Source: Carnobacterium viridans
Lineage (GTDB): Bacteria > Bacillota > Bacilli > Lactobacillales > Carnobacteriaceae
Length of the DNA stretch: 64,000 nucleotides
Assembly (NCBI RefSeq): GCF_900102725.1
Contig: NZ_FNJW01000003.1
Location: forward strand, 54,209-118,208
Direction of reading: 5' to 3'
Under the pieces are notes generated by a model, which did not search any database, was not told the DNA's origin, and saw nothing but the letters and a program-made list of their open reading frames with translations. Of this stretch, positions 1-9,317 are shown in pieces. Made by a program: the position numbers and the translations under genes. Position 1 is the stretch's first letter. Each line of letters opens with the position of its first letter.

Positions 1-51
1 TTAACATATTCTAACAAATTTTTTTATTTTTAGAGGTTAGGAGGTCTTCAA

Positions 52-777
52 ATGAATAAATTTTTCAAATCCATAACTAGCGACTACTTTGAAGATATTT
101 TAGTACGATTAGCTCATCATTCGGCAGGGATTGAAGGAAATACGATTTCTTTACCTGCTACCGTTTCTATCATTGTAAATGGTACTTTACCAATTAGTTC
201 CGGCGCTACAGTTAGAGAATTTTATGAGATTGAGAACCACAAGCAAGCTTTTGATCATATGATAAATCATTTAATAAATGAAGAGACCCTTTCTACCACA
301 ATTATTAAAGAGATACACGCTGATTTAACAGATCGATTACAATACGATAAAGGTCAATTTAAAAAGAATGAAAATATGATTTTAGGTGCTGAATTTCAAA
401 CATCTTCACCATCAGAAACACTTTTGTTCGTTTCTCAATTAATTGATAATTTAAATTATCGTTTAAGTATATCTAAAGATAGGGAAGCTAAGTTAATGGC
501 TATTTTGGATACTCATATTCAGTTTGAACGGATTCATCCATTCTCAGATGGGAATGGCCGAACTGGTCGGATGATGATGAACTATTCTTTATTACAGGAG
601 GGATTTCCTCCATTAATTATTGAAAAGGATACAAAAGCACAGTATGTTGAAATTTTAGCAACTCAAGATGTAGATTCTTTTTTAACTTTTGCTAAATCAA
701 TCCTAGATAAAGAAACTAAACGAATGATAGCATTTCAAAATATGGATCAAGAAAAAATCAAAGAAATTGAAGAATAA
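52..777 (+). CDS. Fic family protein (AMP-transferase-like)
   Basis: The 241-residue protein carries the complete Fic motif HPFSDGNGRTGR at residues 162-173. The histidine is the general base and the D/N/G/R residues bind Mg-nucleotide. Fic enzymes usually transfer AMP from ATP to a target protein. An N-terminal segment SAGIEGN (residues 24-30) fits the inhibitory motif (S/T)xxxE(G/N) of class II Fic proteins, so the enzyme is probably self-inhibited through Glu28. The start is an ATG about 8 nt after AGGAGG. It is a single-gene unit whose stop codon lies in the stem of its terminator. The C-terminal tail from about residue 197 recurs as two broken copies downstream. The target is unknown. 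No antitoxin-like partner is visible in the window. Confidence 0.9.
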   Translation: MNKFFKSITSDYFEDILVRLAHHSAGIEGNTISLPATVSIIVNGTLPISSGATVREFYEIENHKQAFDHMINHLINEETLSTTIIKEIHADLTDRLQYDKGQFKKNENMILGAEFQTSSPSETLLFVSQLIDNLNYRLSISKDREAKLMAILDTHIQFERIHPFSDGNGRTGRMMMNYSLLQEGFPPLIIEKDTKAQYVEILATQDVDSFLTFAKSILDKETKRMIAFQNMDQEKIKEIEE

Positions 778-814
778 GCTTCTTAGGCTTTTATTCTTCA
801 ATTTCTTTGATTTT
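754..814 (+). terminator. Rho-independent terminator overlapping the fic stop codon
   Basis: A perfect 24-bp inverted repeat (754-777 with 791-814) with a 13-nt loop. The left arm encodes the last eight codons of the Fic gene including the stop. The right arm ends in a short T run. Confidence 0.75.
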
Positions 815-1123
815 AAGTGTCTCTCAGGAGCATTTTAAGACCATTTTAATTTGTTTGTATGTATATTTATCTATATAGTTGCCTGAGTTACATTCATTTC
901 TAAATATATAATACATAACAAATTTTTTATGCTATTTGTTATACCGATAACCCTATTGGTGATTCTTAACCGGGGTTTTCTTTCTCTACTTAATCTAAAT
1001 AAAGATTTCCTGAAAATAATCATTAGTGTATGAACCAAAAACTGACACTCGAAAAAGTGTCCTTTTTAGATGAGGTATTTTATAGTGAGTCATCTGTTAT
1101 AATTATGAGTAGGAGGGATTTTT
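815..1123. other. Intergenic stretch without a gene
   Basis: No open frame with a ribosome binding site was found. A small hairpin (GACACT/AGTGTC, 1044-1061) followed by five T residues sits about 60 nt before the amidohydrolase start. It could be an attenuator, or the terminator-like end of an old IS; I cannot tell which. Confidence 0.4.
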
Positions 1124-2425
1124 ATGAGCCAAAAAACAATTTTTAATTTAAAAGAAAATTTACTTGAAACATATAACGTTTCACTTGATTATCATGGTGT
1201 CTCCGGTAAGCGATTAGCCGAACGGTTAGGAGCTTTATCAAAAATCGGATTAACAGAACAGAATGGGTCTTATCGTACTGGTTTTTCTTTTGAAGAAAAA
1301 GAAGCAAAAGAACTGGTCATGAAATGGATGAAAGAAGCCGGACTTTCTGTACATCAAGATGGAGCAGGCAACGTATTTGGTCGGCTGGAAGGCAAACGCC
1401 CAGGTGTACCTGCCGTATTAAGCGGTTCTCATGTCGACAGTGTCCAAAATGGTGGACACTTCGATGGTCCATTGGGAGTATTATCTGCTTTAGAAGTTGC
1501 AGAAGCTTGGAGAGAGACAGGTTTTACACCAGAAAAACCTTTTGAAGTCGTTATTTTTTCTGATGAAGAAGGATCGAGATTCCATGGTGGCTTGAATGGA
1601 AGTGAAGCTTTTATGGGATCAGGCGACTTAGACGAGAAGATAAAGAAGAAAGACATAAATGGGGAAAGTTTTGAAAAAGTATTGCAAGATGTGGGGTTAA
1701 GTCTAGAAAGTTACTCTAATGCCAAACGGGATTTGGATGATATCGAAACCTTTATTGAAATACATATCGAGCAAGGAAAACGTTTAGAAAAAGAAGAACT
1801 TCCTTGTGGAATTGTGACAGGAATTGCCGGACCTCAATGGTTGGAATACACCTTTCAAGGAGAAGCGGGTCATGCAGGAAATACACCGATGAATGACCGG
1901 AAAGATGCCTTACTTGCTGCCAGTGAGTTTATAATCAAACTCAATCAAATTCCACAGCAAATTAATGATACCGCTGTAGCCACAGTAGGAAAACTTCATG
2001 TAGAACCTAATGGAGTTAATGTCATCCCTGGTAAAGTTACCTTGTATGTCGATATTAGAGATATCTATGAAGAATCAAGAGATACCTTAGTCAATCGCAT
2101 TATTCAACTTGGAGAAGAAATTGGAGTATCACACAAATTGTCTGTTACGTATAAAGAAACCTTAAAGAGCCCACCTGTGCCAATTTCTGAAGACCAGCAA
2201 GAGCTACTTGAAGAGGCTATGAAAGTAAACGGCATCCGACCTTATCGTTTGCCAAGCGGAGCAGGACACGATGCAATGGTTCTCGGAGCACAAATACCCA
2301 TAGTCATGCTGTTTGTTAAGAGTAGAGATGGCATCAGCCATAACCCGACAGAATGGTCCGACTTAAACGACTGCATCCAGACTATACACGTACTAAAAAC
2401 CTATATAGAAAAATTGCAGTACTAA
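1124..2425 (+). CDS. M20-family amidohydrolase (N-carbamoyl-L-amino acid hydrolase / allantoate amidohydrolase type)
   Basis: The 433-residue protein has the binuclear-metal signature of the hydantoinase/carbamoylase branch of peptidase family M20. The visible pieces are GSHVDSVQNGGHFDGPLG (His103, Asp114), SDEEGSRF (Glu148/149), HIEQG (His214) and a C-terminal SHNPTEW. Family members hydrolyse N-carbamoyl amino acids, ureidoglycine or allantoate and are cytoplasmic dimers. Length is normal for the family (about 410-435). The ATG follows AGGAGGG by 6 nt. No other purine or hydantoin gene is nearby, so the substrate is open. It stands alone, with a terminator-like hairpin upstream. Confidence 0.85.
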   Translation: MSQKTIFNLKENLLETYNVSLDYHGVSGKRLAERLGALSKIGLTEQNGSYRTGFSFEEKEAKELVMKWMKEAGLSVHQDGAGNVFGRLEGKRPGVPAVLSGSHVDSVQNGGHFDGPLGVLSALEVAEAWRETGFTPEKPFEVVIFSDEEGSRFHGGLNGSEAFMGSGDLDEKIKKKDINGESFEKVLQDVGLSLESYSNAKRDLDDIETFIEIHIEQGKRLEKEELPCGIVTGIAGPQWLEYTFQGEAGHAGNTPMNDRKDALLAASEFIIKLNQIPQQINDTAVATVGKLHVEPNGVNVIPGKVTLYVDIRDIYEESRDTLVNRIIQLGEEIGVSHKLSVTYKETLKSPPVPISEDQQELLEEAMKVNGIRPYRLPSGAGHDAMVLGAQIPIVMLFVKSRDGISHNPTEWSDLNDCIQTIHVLKTYIEKLQY

Positions 2426-2655
2426 AATTGAATAAAAAACATAACTTTATAGTGCAAAAAAGAATACAAATTTTTCTGTGTAGTTCATACTACTCCGTTT
2501 TTTTGTACTCTCGACTCTTACTCTGCTTTACATGACACTATTAACTTATTTATATCCAATTTACCTTTTTTTACACTGGTTTACTAGTGTAGTAAGCGAC
2601 ATTCCAAACATATACCTAATTAAGCATTCCTATAGAAAAGTATTTTTATAGTGTT

Positions 2656-2826
2656 TTATTTTGTACTTAAATCATCTATTGTTTCTTTTAGTAGTTCATA
2701 TTCTGATATCGATATAGTGGTTTCTTCCATATTTTTGTCTAGTAGTCTATTTAGAGATTCCATGCGGCCTTGCAAAGTACCATTATTGTAGTGGTTCATT
2801 ATTATTTCTTTTATCACACCAAACAT
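2656..2826 (-). CDS. Small uncharacterised protein, 56 aa
   Basis: This ORF starts with ATG eight nucleotides after AAGGAG. It encodes a soluble, charged peptide beginning MFGVIKEIIMNHYNNGT and ending in a helical, acidic segment (EYELLKETIDDLSTK). I do not recognise a family. The strong ribosome binding site and low-GC codon choice argue for a real gene. It lies alone between the amidohydrolase and a Fic remnant. A TATGATAAT-like box lies upstream on the same strand. No membrane segment or Cys motif is present. Confidence 0.5.
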   Translation of the reverse strand: MFGVIKEIIMNHYNNGTLQGRMESLNRLLDKNMEETTISISEYELLKETIDDLSTK

Positions 2827-2935
2827 AATAATCATCTCCTTACATCTGTAATGAACAAATTAGTTTTTGCTTTATTAATATTATCATAAATTGACGTCTT
2901 CCATTTTATTAAAATTTTCGCAAAAAAAAAAGCAA

Positions 2936-3052
2936 CAGCAGATTGAATTATTAGCAATACAAGATGTCTATTCTTTTTTATCTTTTGCTTCAGATAATTT
3001 AGAAAAAGAAAGCAAAAGAATGGTAGTATTTCAGAATATGGATAAAAAATAA
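2936..3052 (+). pseudogene. Fic C-terminal tail remnant (copy 2)
   Basis: Frame +2936 reads QQIELLAIQDVYSFLSFA and on to FQNMDKK before a TAA. This matches the last ~40 residues of the Fic protein at 52-777 (QYVEILATQDVDSFLTFA ... FQNMDQ). Everything upstream, including the catalytic Fic motif, is missing and there is no start codon or RBS. It is a 3' fragment of a paralogous fic gene. Confidence 0.8.
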
Positions 3053-3094
3053 GACTTCTAACACTTTATTAAAAAAGTTAGAAGTCTTATTTTG
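3051..3094 (+). terminator. Terminator of the fic remnant
   Basis: Inverted repeat 3051-3062 / 3077-3088 (AAGACTTCTAAC) followed by ATTTTG. Like the intact fic gene, the stop codon abuts the stem. Confidence 0.7.
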
Positions 3095-3202
3095 TAAATA
3101 GCAGTGCTCCTCTATATAATAAATTTAATTCTATTTCTCATACAGTGGTGTGTTTTCTTCTTTCACTATGCAGATTGTACTGTTGTTCAAGTAAATAAAA
3201 AA

Positions 3203-3236
3203 CATAGATTCTCTAGTTCATCCTAGAGAATCTATG
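3203..3236 (-). terminator. Terminator of the sucrose operon
   Basis: Perfect 14-bp inverted repeat (3203-3216 with 3223-3236). On the minus strand it is followed by a T-rich run (TTTTTTATTT). It lies 40 nt beyond the EIIBC stop codon. Confidence 0.8.
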
Positions 3237-3275
3237 CTTAAGTCTATTTATTTCAGAAATTATTTAATGCGCTTT

Positions 3276-4661
3276 TTATAATTCTTGTTCTTTCTTATAG
3301 CCAAATGTCCAAGTCAACCCAAATGATACCGCAAAGGCTACTATATTTACCAAAATATATAATGGTAATTGCTCATTAAGATAGAGCAATGTTCCTGGTA
3401 TACCGGTTAATGCCATACCTGTTGCACGTAAATTAAAAATAGAAGCTAGAAAACCACCAACTCCGCCACCAATCATTGCCATTAAAAATGGCTTTACTAA
3501 ACGTAGCGTAACTCCAAAAACAGCTGGTTCAGTGATTCCCAATGCTGCTGAAAAAGCAGACGGAAAAGCAATTTGCTTCATTTTTGGTGAGGTTGATTTA
3601 ATCGCAACAGCTAAAACGGCCCCAGCTTGAGCTATATTTCCACAAGTTCCAATAGGATTCAAATAGTTCCAACCATCTTGCCCTAACATACTAATTTCGA
3701 GAAAGTTTAAGATATGATGAATACCAAAAATACCTAACAATTGTCCAAAGCTACCATAAATCAGTCCACCAATTCCGAATGGTAAATTTAATAGAAATTC
3801 AACTGCATGTAAAACACCTAGTTCTACCTCATGGAAGATTGGTCCAATAATAAATAGTGCTAAGATCAATCCTATTAATAAAGTTAGAAAAGGAGTAAGA
3901 ATTAAGTCTAAGGAATCTGGAATTTTTTTTCTTAAAAAGATTTCAATTTTTGAACCTAAAATACCTGTGACAAATGCAGGAAGTACCGATCCTTGGTAAC
4001 CAACTACTTTAATAAAACCGAAAAAGATAAGTGGTTCTGCTGTTTGTTGCCCTACTTCATAAGCATTTGGAATTACTGAGCTTACTAGCATTAATCCTAA
4101 AACGATTCCCAAGACAGGTGTACCACCAAAAATTCTAAAGGTAGACCAGGCTACTAATGCTGGTAAGAATGCAAATGCAGTATCCGTTAAAATTTGAGTA
4201 AACATTAAAAATTGTTGTGGAATGGCTTCCGGAGTTAAACCTATAAGTCCTAATACAGCCTCCTGCGTAAGCAAGCCTCGTAATCCCATGAACAAACCAG
4301 TTGCGACCAATACAGGTATGATTGGAACAAATACATCCCCAAAAATTCGAATCGCTTTTTGAAAAGTCATTTTTTGATCTTCATTTGAAGAATCCATTAC
4401 TTGATTACTTGGTTTATCTATCAAACGAACAAATTCATCATATACTTTATTCACTAAACCAGTACCTAAAATCACTTGATATTGACCTGAATTAAAGAAG
4501 CTGCCTTTTACTTTGTCAATAGCTTCTACGCCTTTCATATCAATTTTATCCTTATCATTAGTACTAATTCGAAGTCTTGTCGCACAGTGCGTTACAGATT
4601 GAACATTTTTAGTGCCACCAATCAATTCTAATATTTTTTCAGCGATTTCCTTGTTATTCAT
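3276..4661 (-). CDS. scrA: PTS transporter EIIBC, sucrose / beta-glucoside family
   Basis: The 461-residue protein has an N-terminal EIIB domain with phospho-cysteine Cys26 in THCATRLR, then a Ser/Asn-rich linker and a hydrophobic EIIC domain of about ten membrane segments. No EIIA domain is fused, so phosphate must come from another EIIA (often a glucose-type IIA). The ATG overlaps the upstream GH32 stop codon (ATGA) and uses GAGGAGG inside that gene, so the two are translationally coupled. Pairing with sucrose-6-P hydrolase makes sucrose the likely substrate. Another beta-fructoside cannot be excluded. It is the last gene of its operon. Confidence 0.85.
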   Translation of the reverse strand: MNNKEIAEKILELIGGTKNVQSVTHCATRLRISTNDKDKIDMKGVEAIDKVKGSFFNSGQYQVILGTGLVNKVYDEFVRLIDKPSNQVMDSSNEDQKMTFQKAIRIFGDVFVPIIPVLVATGLFMGLRGLLTQEAVLGLIGLTPEAIPQQFLMFTQILTDTAFAFLPALVAWSTFRIFGGTPVLGIVLGLMLVSSVIPNAYEVGQQTAEPLIFFGFIKVVGYQGSVLPAFVTGILGSKIEIFLRKKIPDSLDLILTPFLTLLIGLILALFIIGPIFHEVELGVLHAVEFLLNLPFGIGGLIYGSFGQLLGIFGIHHILNFLEISMLGQDGWNYLNPIGTCGNIAQAGAVLAVAIKSTSPKMKQIAFPSAFSAALGITEPAVFGVTLRLVKPFLMAMIGGGVGGFLASIFNLRATGMALTGIPGTLLYLNEQLPLYILVNIVAFAVSFGLTWTFGYKKEQEL

Positions 4662-6007
4662 TCGTTCTCCTCCTCATAAGAATAAAAAGTAATGTTACCA
4701 CCTTCATTCAAATTTTTATATTCTATTTCACACTTGGGCTTATCACAGAAATACCTCATAGAAAAGACGTACTGTCCACCGTTAACAAAAATTTCTATAG
4801 CAGAATTATCACAAAAAATCTGCACCTTCGTTAGTTCTGTTATTTTAAGAGTTTTTATTTCTAATTCCTTAGTGACCCAGTTTATTCGTCCAATCTCAAG
4901 GTAGCCATCACGGTATGAAATTGTATTAGAATTTAGTGACAACGAAAAATTTTCTACTGGTTTGTCAAAAGTAATAATTAGTTCAAAAACTTTACTGTTA
5001 TCAGAAATAATACCGCATTCATTTTTAAATTGTTGTTTTTTCTTTCTCAAAACCTCGTATTCTTTCAAGGGAATTTGGTAAAGATGATCATTTATCCATT
5101 TTAGTTCTCTTGGCATGGTTAAACAATGAAGGTAACCTTCTTCGATTGTAGGGCAATTATTTTCTTGATTATCATCCATTCTAGACATCCAACCGACAAT
5201 AATTCTTCGGCCTTTCTCATCTAAAAAAGATTGAGGAGCGTAAAAATCAAAACCTTCATCTAATAATTTTATTAAGGATGTCTGACTAAATTTTTTTGTT
5301 TCGTAGTTCATCTTTCCCACTATATATCCAGCATAGCTTGAAATCGGTTGATCATCTTCTTTATAAGAAGTTCTTTTTTGTGGACATACAGTTAAGATGT
5401 CTACTTCTTTGTCTAAAGAGAAATAATCAGGGCATTCACACATTTGATCAAGATTAGGATCTGTATAAAACACCCCTTGATACTTCCAGGATAATAAATC
5501 GTAGGATTGAAATAAAGTGATTGCCCCTTTGTTCTCAACAGTTTGAGCGCCAACAATCATCCACCAAATATCATTGTATTTCCAAACTTTTGGATCTCGG
5601 TGGTGTTCAGAAAAACCTTCAGGAGTTTTTATAATATTTTCTTGTTTAATAAATGTTTGTCCGTCATTAGATACAACAATTTTTTGGTAACTTCTTCTAG
5701 CCCCATTTACCTTAGTATTTCCAGTATAGAAGAGATACATTTCTCCATTTTTCTCAACAGCACTTCCAGAATAGACACCATTTTTATCGTCAGATCTATC
5801 TGGCAAAATCGCTGATTGTCTATTTGTCCAATGAACTAAGTCCTTGGATGTAAATAATCCCCATTCTTTATAATCATGATTCAAGTTAAAGCGATTCCAT
5901 TGGTGAAAAAAATAATATTCCCCTTTGAATTGAATTAATCCATTAGGATCATTTAGTAATCCTTTATCTGGTTCAATATGGAAGTAATTCTTATACTGAT
6001 TTAACAA
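4658..6007 (-). CDS. scrB: Sucrose-6-phosphate hydrolase / beta-fructofuranosidase (GH32)
   Basis: The 449-residue protein shows the three GH32 signatures: NDPNG with nucleophile Asp20, RDP at 137-139 (transition-state Asp), and ECPD with acid/base Glu191. It has no signal peptide, so it acts inside the cell, splitting sucrose-6-P (made by the downstream EIIBC) into glucose-6-P and fructose. The start is TTG, 9 nt after GAGAGAGG; no better ATG is present. The gene opens a minus-strand operon facing an AraC-type regulator, with a cre-like site and a palindrome in the 165-bp interval. Confidence 0.88.
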   Translation of the reverse strand: MLNQYKNYFHIEPDKGLLNDPNGLIQFKGEYYFFHQWNRFNLNHDYKEWGLFTSKDLVHWTNRQSAILPDRSDDKNGVYSGSAVEKNGEMYLFYTGNTKVNGARRSYQKIVVSNDGQTFIKQENIIKTPEGFSEHHRDPKVWKYNDIWWMIVGAQTVENKGAITLFQSYDLLSWKYQGVFYTDPNLDQMCECPDYFSLDKEVDILTVCPQKRTSYKEDDQPISSYAGYIVGKMNYETKKFSQTSLIKLLDEGFDFYAPQSFLDEKGRRIIVGWMSRMDDNQENNCPTIEEGYLHCLTMPRELKWINDHLYQIPLKEYEVLRKKKQQFKNECGIISDNSKVFELIITFDKPVENFSLSLNSNTISYRDGYLEIGRINWVTKELEIKTLKITELTKVQIFCDNSAIEIFVNGGQYVFSMRYFCDKPKCEIEYKNLNEGGNITFYSYEEENE

Positions 6008-6037
6008 ATTATTTTATCCTCTCTCATCATATTGAAA

Positions 6038-6052
6038 TTAATGCGTTTTCAT
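6038..6052 (-). promoter_or_regulatory. cre-like catabolite control site upstream of scrB
   Basis: The minus strand reads ATGAAAACGCATTAA. This matches the CcpA consensus WTGNAANCGNWNNCW at all fixed positions except one. It lies 31 nt upstream of the scrB start codon. Confidence 0.55.
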
Positions 6053-6064
6053 ACCCTTCATTAC

Positions 6065-6095
6065 TGAAATGATAGCATTTCACTCAACGTTTATA
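6065..6095. promoter_or_regulatory. Operator palindrome and -10 box between scrB and the AraC gene
   Basis: TGAAATG ATAG CATTTCA (6065-6082) is a perfect 7-bp inverted repeat in the divergent promoter region, suited to the adjacent regulator. TATAAT at 6090-6095 is a candidate -10 for the rightward transcript. It would place the transcript start near 6102, downstream of the longest possible AraC start codon. Confidence 0.5.
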
Positions 6096-6172
6096 ATATG
6101 GAAAAATTTAATAGAAACATGGAAATTTCTAATAATATTATTTTTTTAATCATTAGCAGATATAATAAAGAT

Positions 6173-7018
6173 ATGAATAATAACTTAAGAGAATATACCG
6201 ATAGGTTTACTGATTTTACCAAGAAAAGCATTTCAGACTTTATCCTTTATAACTGTGGTCTTGAATATTGTGAACCTGGCTATAGTTATGGACCGAAACG
6301 ACGAGACTATCACTTTATTCATTTTGTAAAGGAGGGCAAAGGGTTACTGGAAATCGGAAATCAAAAGATTGAAGTCCATGAAAATCAAATTTTTATTGTA
6401 CCTGCAAATGTCGTTTCTACCTACACAGCAGACCAGTATGAACCTTGGAAATATTCATGGATTGGTTTTATGGGTATCCAGTCTGGAAACTTTGTTCAAA
6501 CATTGCTTCAGTCCAATAAAGAAAAATTTGTGATGGACTGCCAAGATGCTGATTTCTATGAACGTAGAATCAAAGATATCATTGAATTAAATAGAAATAA
6601 CTTAGCTTCTTATTTTAGAATTAATGGCATTATGTACGATATTGTGGGAAGTCTATTAACTGAATACCCAATTGAACAAATTATGAATAGTTCTACTTCA
6701 ATTTCGTTTCAAGCAATGCGTTATATGGATCTTCATTATCATGATGATATTCAAATTTCTGATATTGCTAATTCTATTGGCATTCACCCAAATTATTTGT
6801 CTTCTATGTTCAAAAAAGAAATGGGCATTTCTCCCAAAAAATATCTATCGAATTTAAAAATTAACAAAGCAAAAGAGTTGCTTGCTGAAAGCGATAATCC
6901 CATTAACATTATTAGCAGCTCAGTTGGGTTTTCTGACGCATTGTCATTTTCTAAATTTTTTAAAAAAGAAATCGGGATTTCTCCCTCCGAATACAGAAAG
7001 GAACATTACTTATTGTGA
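6173..7018 (+). CDS. AraC/XylS family sugar-operon regulator
   Basis: The protein has an N-terminal cupin-like sensor domain (IHFVKEGKGLLEIGNQK and the segment after it) and a C-terminal double helix-turn-helix, including IQISDIANSIGIHPNYLSSM and IISSSVGFSDALSFSKFFKK. This is the usual plan of AraC regulators of raffinose and melibiose genes. I start it at ATG 6173 (weak ATAAAG ribosome binding site). The alternative ATG at 6098 has no ribosome binding site and overlaps the TATAAT box. It overlaps the alpha-galactosidase start by 4 nt, so regulator and enzyme are co-transcribed. It probably also controls the divergent scrB operon. Confidence 0.82.
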   Translation: MNNNLREYTDRFTDFTKKSISDFILYNCGLEYCEPGYSYGPKRRDYHFIHFVKEGKGLLEIGNQKIEVHENQIFIVPANVVSTYTADQYEPWKYSWIGFMGIQSGNFVQTLLQSNKEKFVMDCQDADFYERRIKDIIELNRNNLASYFRINGIMYDIVGSLLTEYPIEQIMNSSTSISFQAMRYMDLHYHDDIQISDIANSIGIHPNYLSSMFKKEMGISPKKYLSNLKINKAKELLAESDNPINIISSSVGFSDALSFSKFFKKEIGISPSEYRKEHYLL

Positions 7019-9207
7019 GCCAATTAATTCATTATGATGAAGAAAAGAAAGTATTTCATCTCACTAATACCTATGTTAGTTATATCATGGAAATCGTAGA
7101 AGACACCTATTTAATTCATCGCCATTGGGGTAAGAAGCTTACTCATTACAACTTTAGCAATCGTCCGAAGCTGAAAAAAAGGACCTTTGCTGCAACCCCA
7201 AATGTTCTTAAGCCAGAACTTTCTCTTGAATTCTTACCTCAGGAAATTTCTCTGCCTCATCAAGGTGATTTCAGAAATTCAGCCGTAAAGATTCAAAACC
7301 AAAATGGGCAAAGCATAAGTAGATTTTCTTATGTCGGATATGAAATTCATGATCAAGCTATAGAACTTCAAGATCTTCCTTTTGCAAGAAGCAATGAATC
7401 TTTTGGTCAAACATTGATCATTCATTTATATGATAAAATTGCAAAAATCACTCTAGATTTGTTTTATACAATTTTTGAAGATTCACCAATTATCGTACGC
7501 TCTACTAAAGTAATCAACGAGAGCACTCAAATTGTGAAAATAGATAAGCTCTTAAGTGCATCACTTGATACCCATTATGATAACCAGCTCCTCACAACAT
7601 TTTACGGAACGCATCAAAAAGAATTTCAAATGACTAGAAGTGATATTCAACATGGCTTATTTAAAATTGGGAGTACTAGGGGAGCAAGTGGTCCACAATA
7701 CCCACCCTTTCTTGCGCTATCAAAAGATGCAACAGAGTTTCAAGGAGAAGTTCATGCACTTACCTTGCTTTACAGTGGGAATCATGAAGAAAACATTGAA
7801 CGAGATCAATATAATAACTTAAGGGTACAAATTGGCATAAATGAAGAAACTTTCTCATGGACTCTAAATCCAAAAGAAGCTATTCAAAGTCCACAAGCAT
7901 TGCTGGTATATGGTAGCCAAGGGTTTAATAGTAATTCTCAAGCATTTCATACTTTTTTCAATAATCATTTAATTAATCCACTTTGGAAAAAAAGAAAAAG
8001 ACCTATCGTAATCAATAGCTGGGAAATGACTTACTTTAACGTTTCTGAAAGATTACTATTAGAAATGATTGATTCGGCAAGTTCTTTAGGATTTGAAACT
8101 GTCGTTTTGGATGATGGTTGGTTTGGTAAACGCAATAGTAGTAAAACTTCTTTAGGGGATTGGACTATAGATGAGGAGAAGTTTCCTAATGGCATTAAGC
8201 CTTTGGTGGATTATGCAAAGGAAAAAAAGATTGGATTTGGAATTTGGTTCGAGCCAGAGATGATTTCACCAAATACCGATCTTATTGCCCAACATCCTGA
8301 TTGGGTAATGAAAAGCAAAAGCTACGAACCAATTTTAGGTAGAAACCAATTATTTTTAGATTTAACCAATAAAGAAGTACAAGACTTCATTATAAAGACT
8401 TTGTCAGATACCATTACTAGTCTTGGCGTGAATTACATTAAATGGGACATGAATCGGCACATGACTGATCCCTTCTCTCCTACTAAAATGGAGAATCATT
8501 CAATAGATTTTTCTCATAGATATATGCTCGGACTTTATCATATTGTTAACACTTTAACTTCAAAACATTCTGATGTGCTTTTTGAAAACTGTTCGAGCGG
8601 TGGCGGAAGGCTAGACCCTGGCATGCTGTTTTATTTCCCTCAAACCTGGATTAGCGATAATACCGATGCTTTAGATAGACAGCAAATTCAGTATGGTGCT
8701 TCTTACATGTTTCCTATTGCTTCTATGACTGGTCATGTTTCTGAAGTTCCCAATCATCAGACAGGTCGCAAAATTGCATTTGAAACAAGAGCTGCTTTAG
8801 CTTCTTCAACAAATATGGGTTACGAAATGGATATTATCAATATGTCTGGAAAAGAAAGACAGAAGGTAGCTAATCATTTATCAACGTATAAAAAAGAAAG
8901 AGACCTCATTTTTGAAGGGGATTTTTATCGATTAAGTTCTCCAAATGAATCAAATATGTGTGGATGGATGTTTGTAGATGAAAAGAAAAATAATGCAATC
9001 ATTTACGTATTCCGAAATATCTATGAAGTCTTTGACTTATCCTTGCTTATTCGCATTCCTTATTTAGATACCGAAGCTAATTATCTCGAAATGAATACCA
9101 ATACTGTTTATAGCGGATCTGAATTATCTGCTTGTGGAATCTCTCTTGAAAATCCACCTGGTGATTTCATCGTTCACAAACTAATTTTAGAAAAAGTAAC
9201 TGATTAA
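7015..9207 (+). CDS. aga: Alpha-galactosidase (GH36)
   Basis: The 730-residue protein is full length for bacterial GH36. Motifs are DDGWFG, WFEPEM, YIKWDMNR with nucleophile Asp478, ENCSSGGGR, and WISDNTDA with acid/base Asp548. It removes terminal alpha-1,6-galactose from melibiose, raffinose or stachyose. No signal peptide is present, so it is cytoplasmic and needs an importer; none is encoded in this operon apart from the divergent PTS. The GTG start lies in the overlap GTGA with the AraC stop. A weak AAGG lies about 15 nt upstream, so translational coupling is likely. Confidence 0.93.
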   Translation: MSQLIHYDEEKKVFHLTNTYVSYIMEIVEDTYLIHRHWGKKLTHYNFSNRPKLKKRTFAATPNVLKPELSLEFLPQEISLPHQGDFRNSAVKIQNQNGQSISRFSYVGYEIHDQAIELQDLPFARSNESFGQTLIIHLYDKIAKITLDLFYTIFEDSPIIVRSTKVINESTQIVKIDKLLSASLDTHYDNQLLTTFYGTHQKEFQMTRSDIQHGLFKIGSTRGASGPQYPPFLALSKDATEFQGEVHALTLLYSGNHEENIERDQYNNLRVQIGINEETFSWTLNPKEAIQSPQALLVYGSQGFNSNSQAFHTFFNNHLINPLWKKRKRPIVINSWEMTYFNVSERLLLEMIDSASSLGFETVVLDDGWFGKRNSSKTSLGDWTIDEEKFPNGIKPLVDYAKEKKIGFGIWFEPEMISPNTDLIAQHPDWVMKSKSYEPILGRNQLFLDLTNKEVQDFIIKTLSDTITSLGVNYIKWDMNRHMTDPFSPTKMENHSIDFSHRYMLGLYHIVNTLTSKHSDVLFENCSSGGGRLDPGMLFYFPQTWISDNTDALDRQQIQYGASYMFPIASMTGHVSEVPNHQTGRKIAFETRAALASSTNMGYEMDIINMSGKERQKVANHLSTYKKERDLIFEGDFYRLSSPNESNMCGWMFVDEKKNNAIIYVFRNIYEVFDLSLLIRIPYLDTEANYLEMNTNTVYSGSELSACGISLENPPGDFIVHKLILEKVTD

Positions 9208-9317
9208 ACATCTACAATAAAGAATAGACATATTTGGGAACTAATCTTATATCCAGGACTGGATTATATATTTAACTATCCATCAGAATAAGTAGAAACT
9301 ATTAATAAAAAAATATG

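Noticed and set aside
5543..5815. 90-codon plus-strand frame opposite the GH32 gene
   Set aside because: Shadow of scrB.
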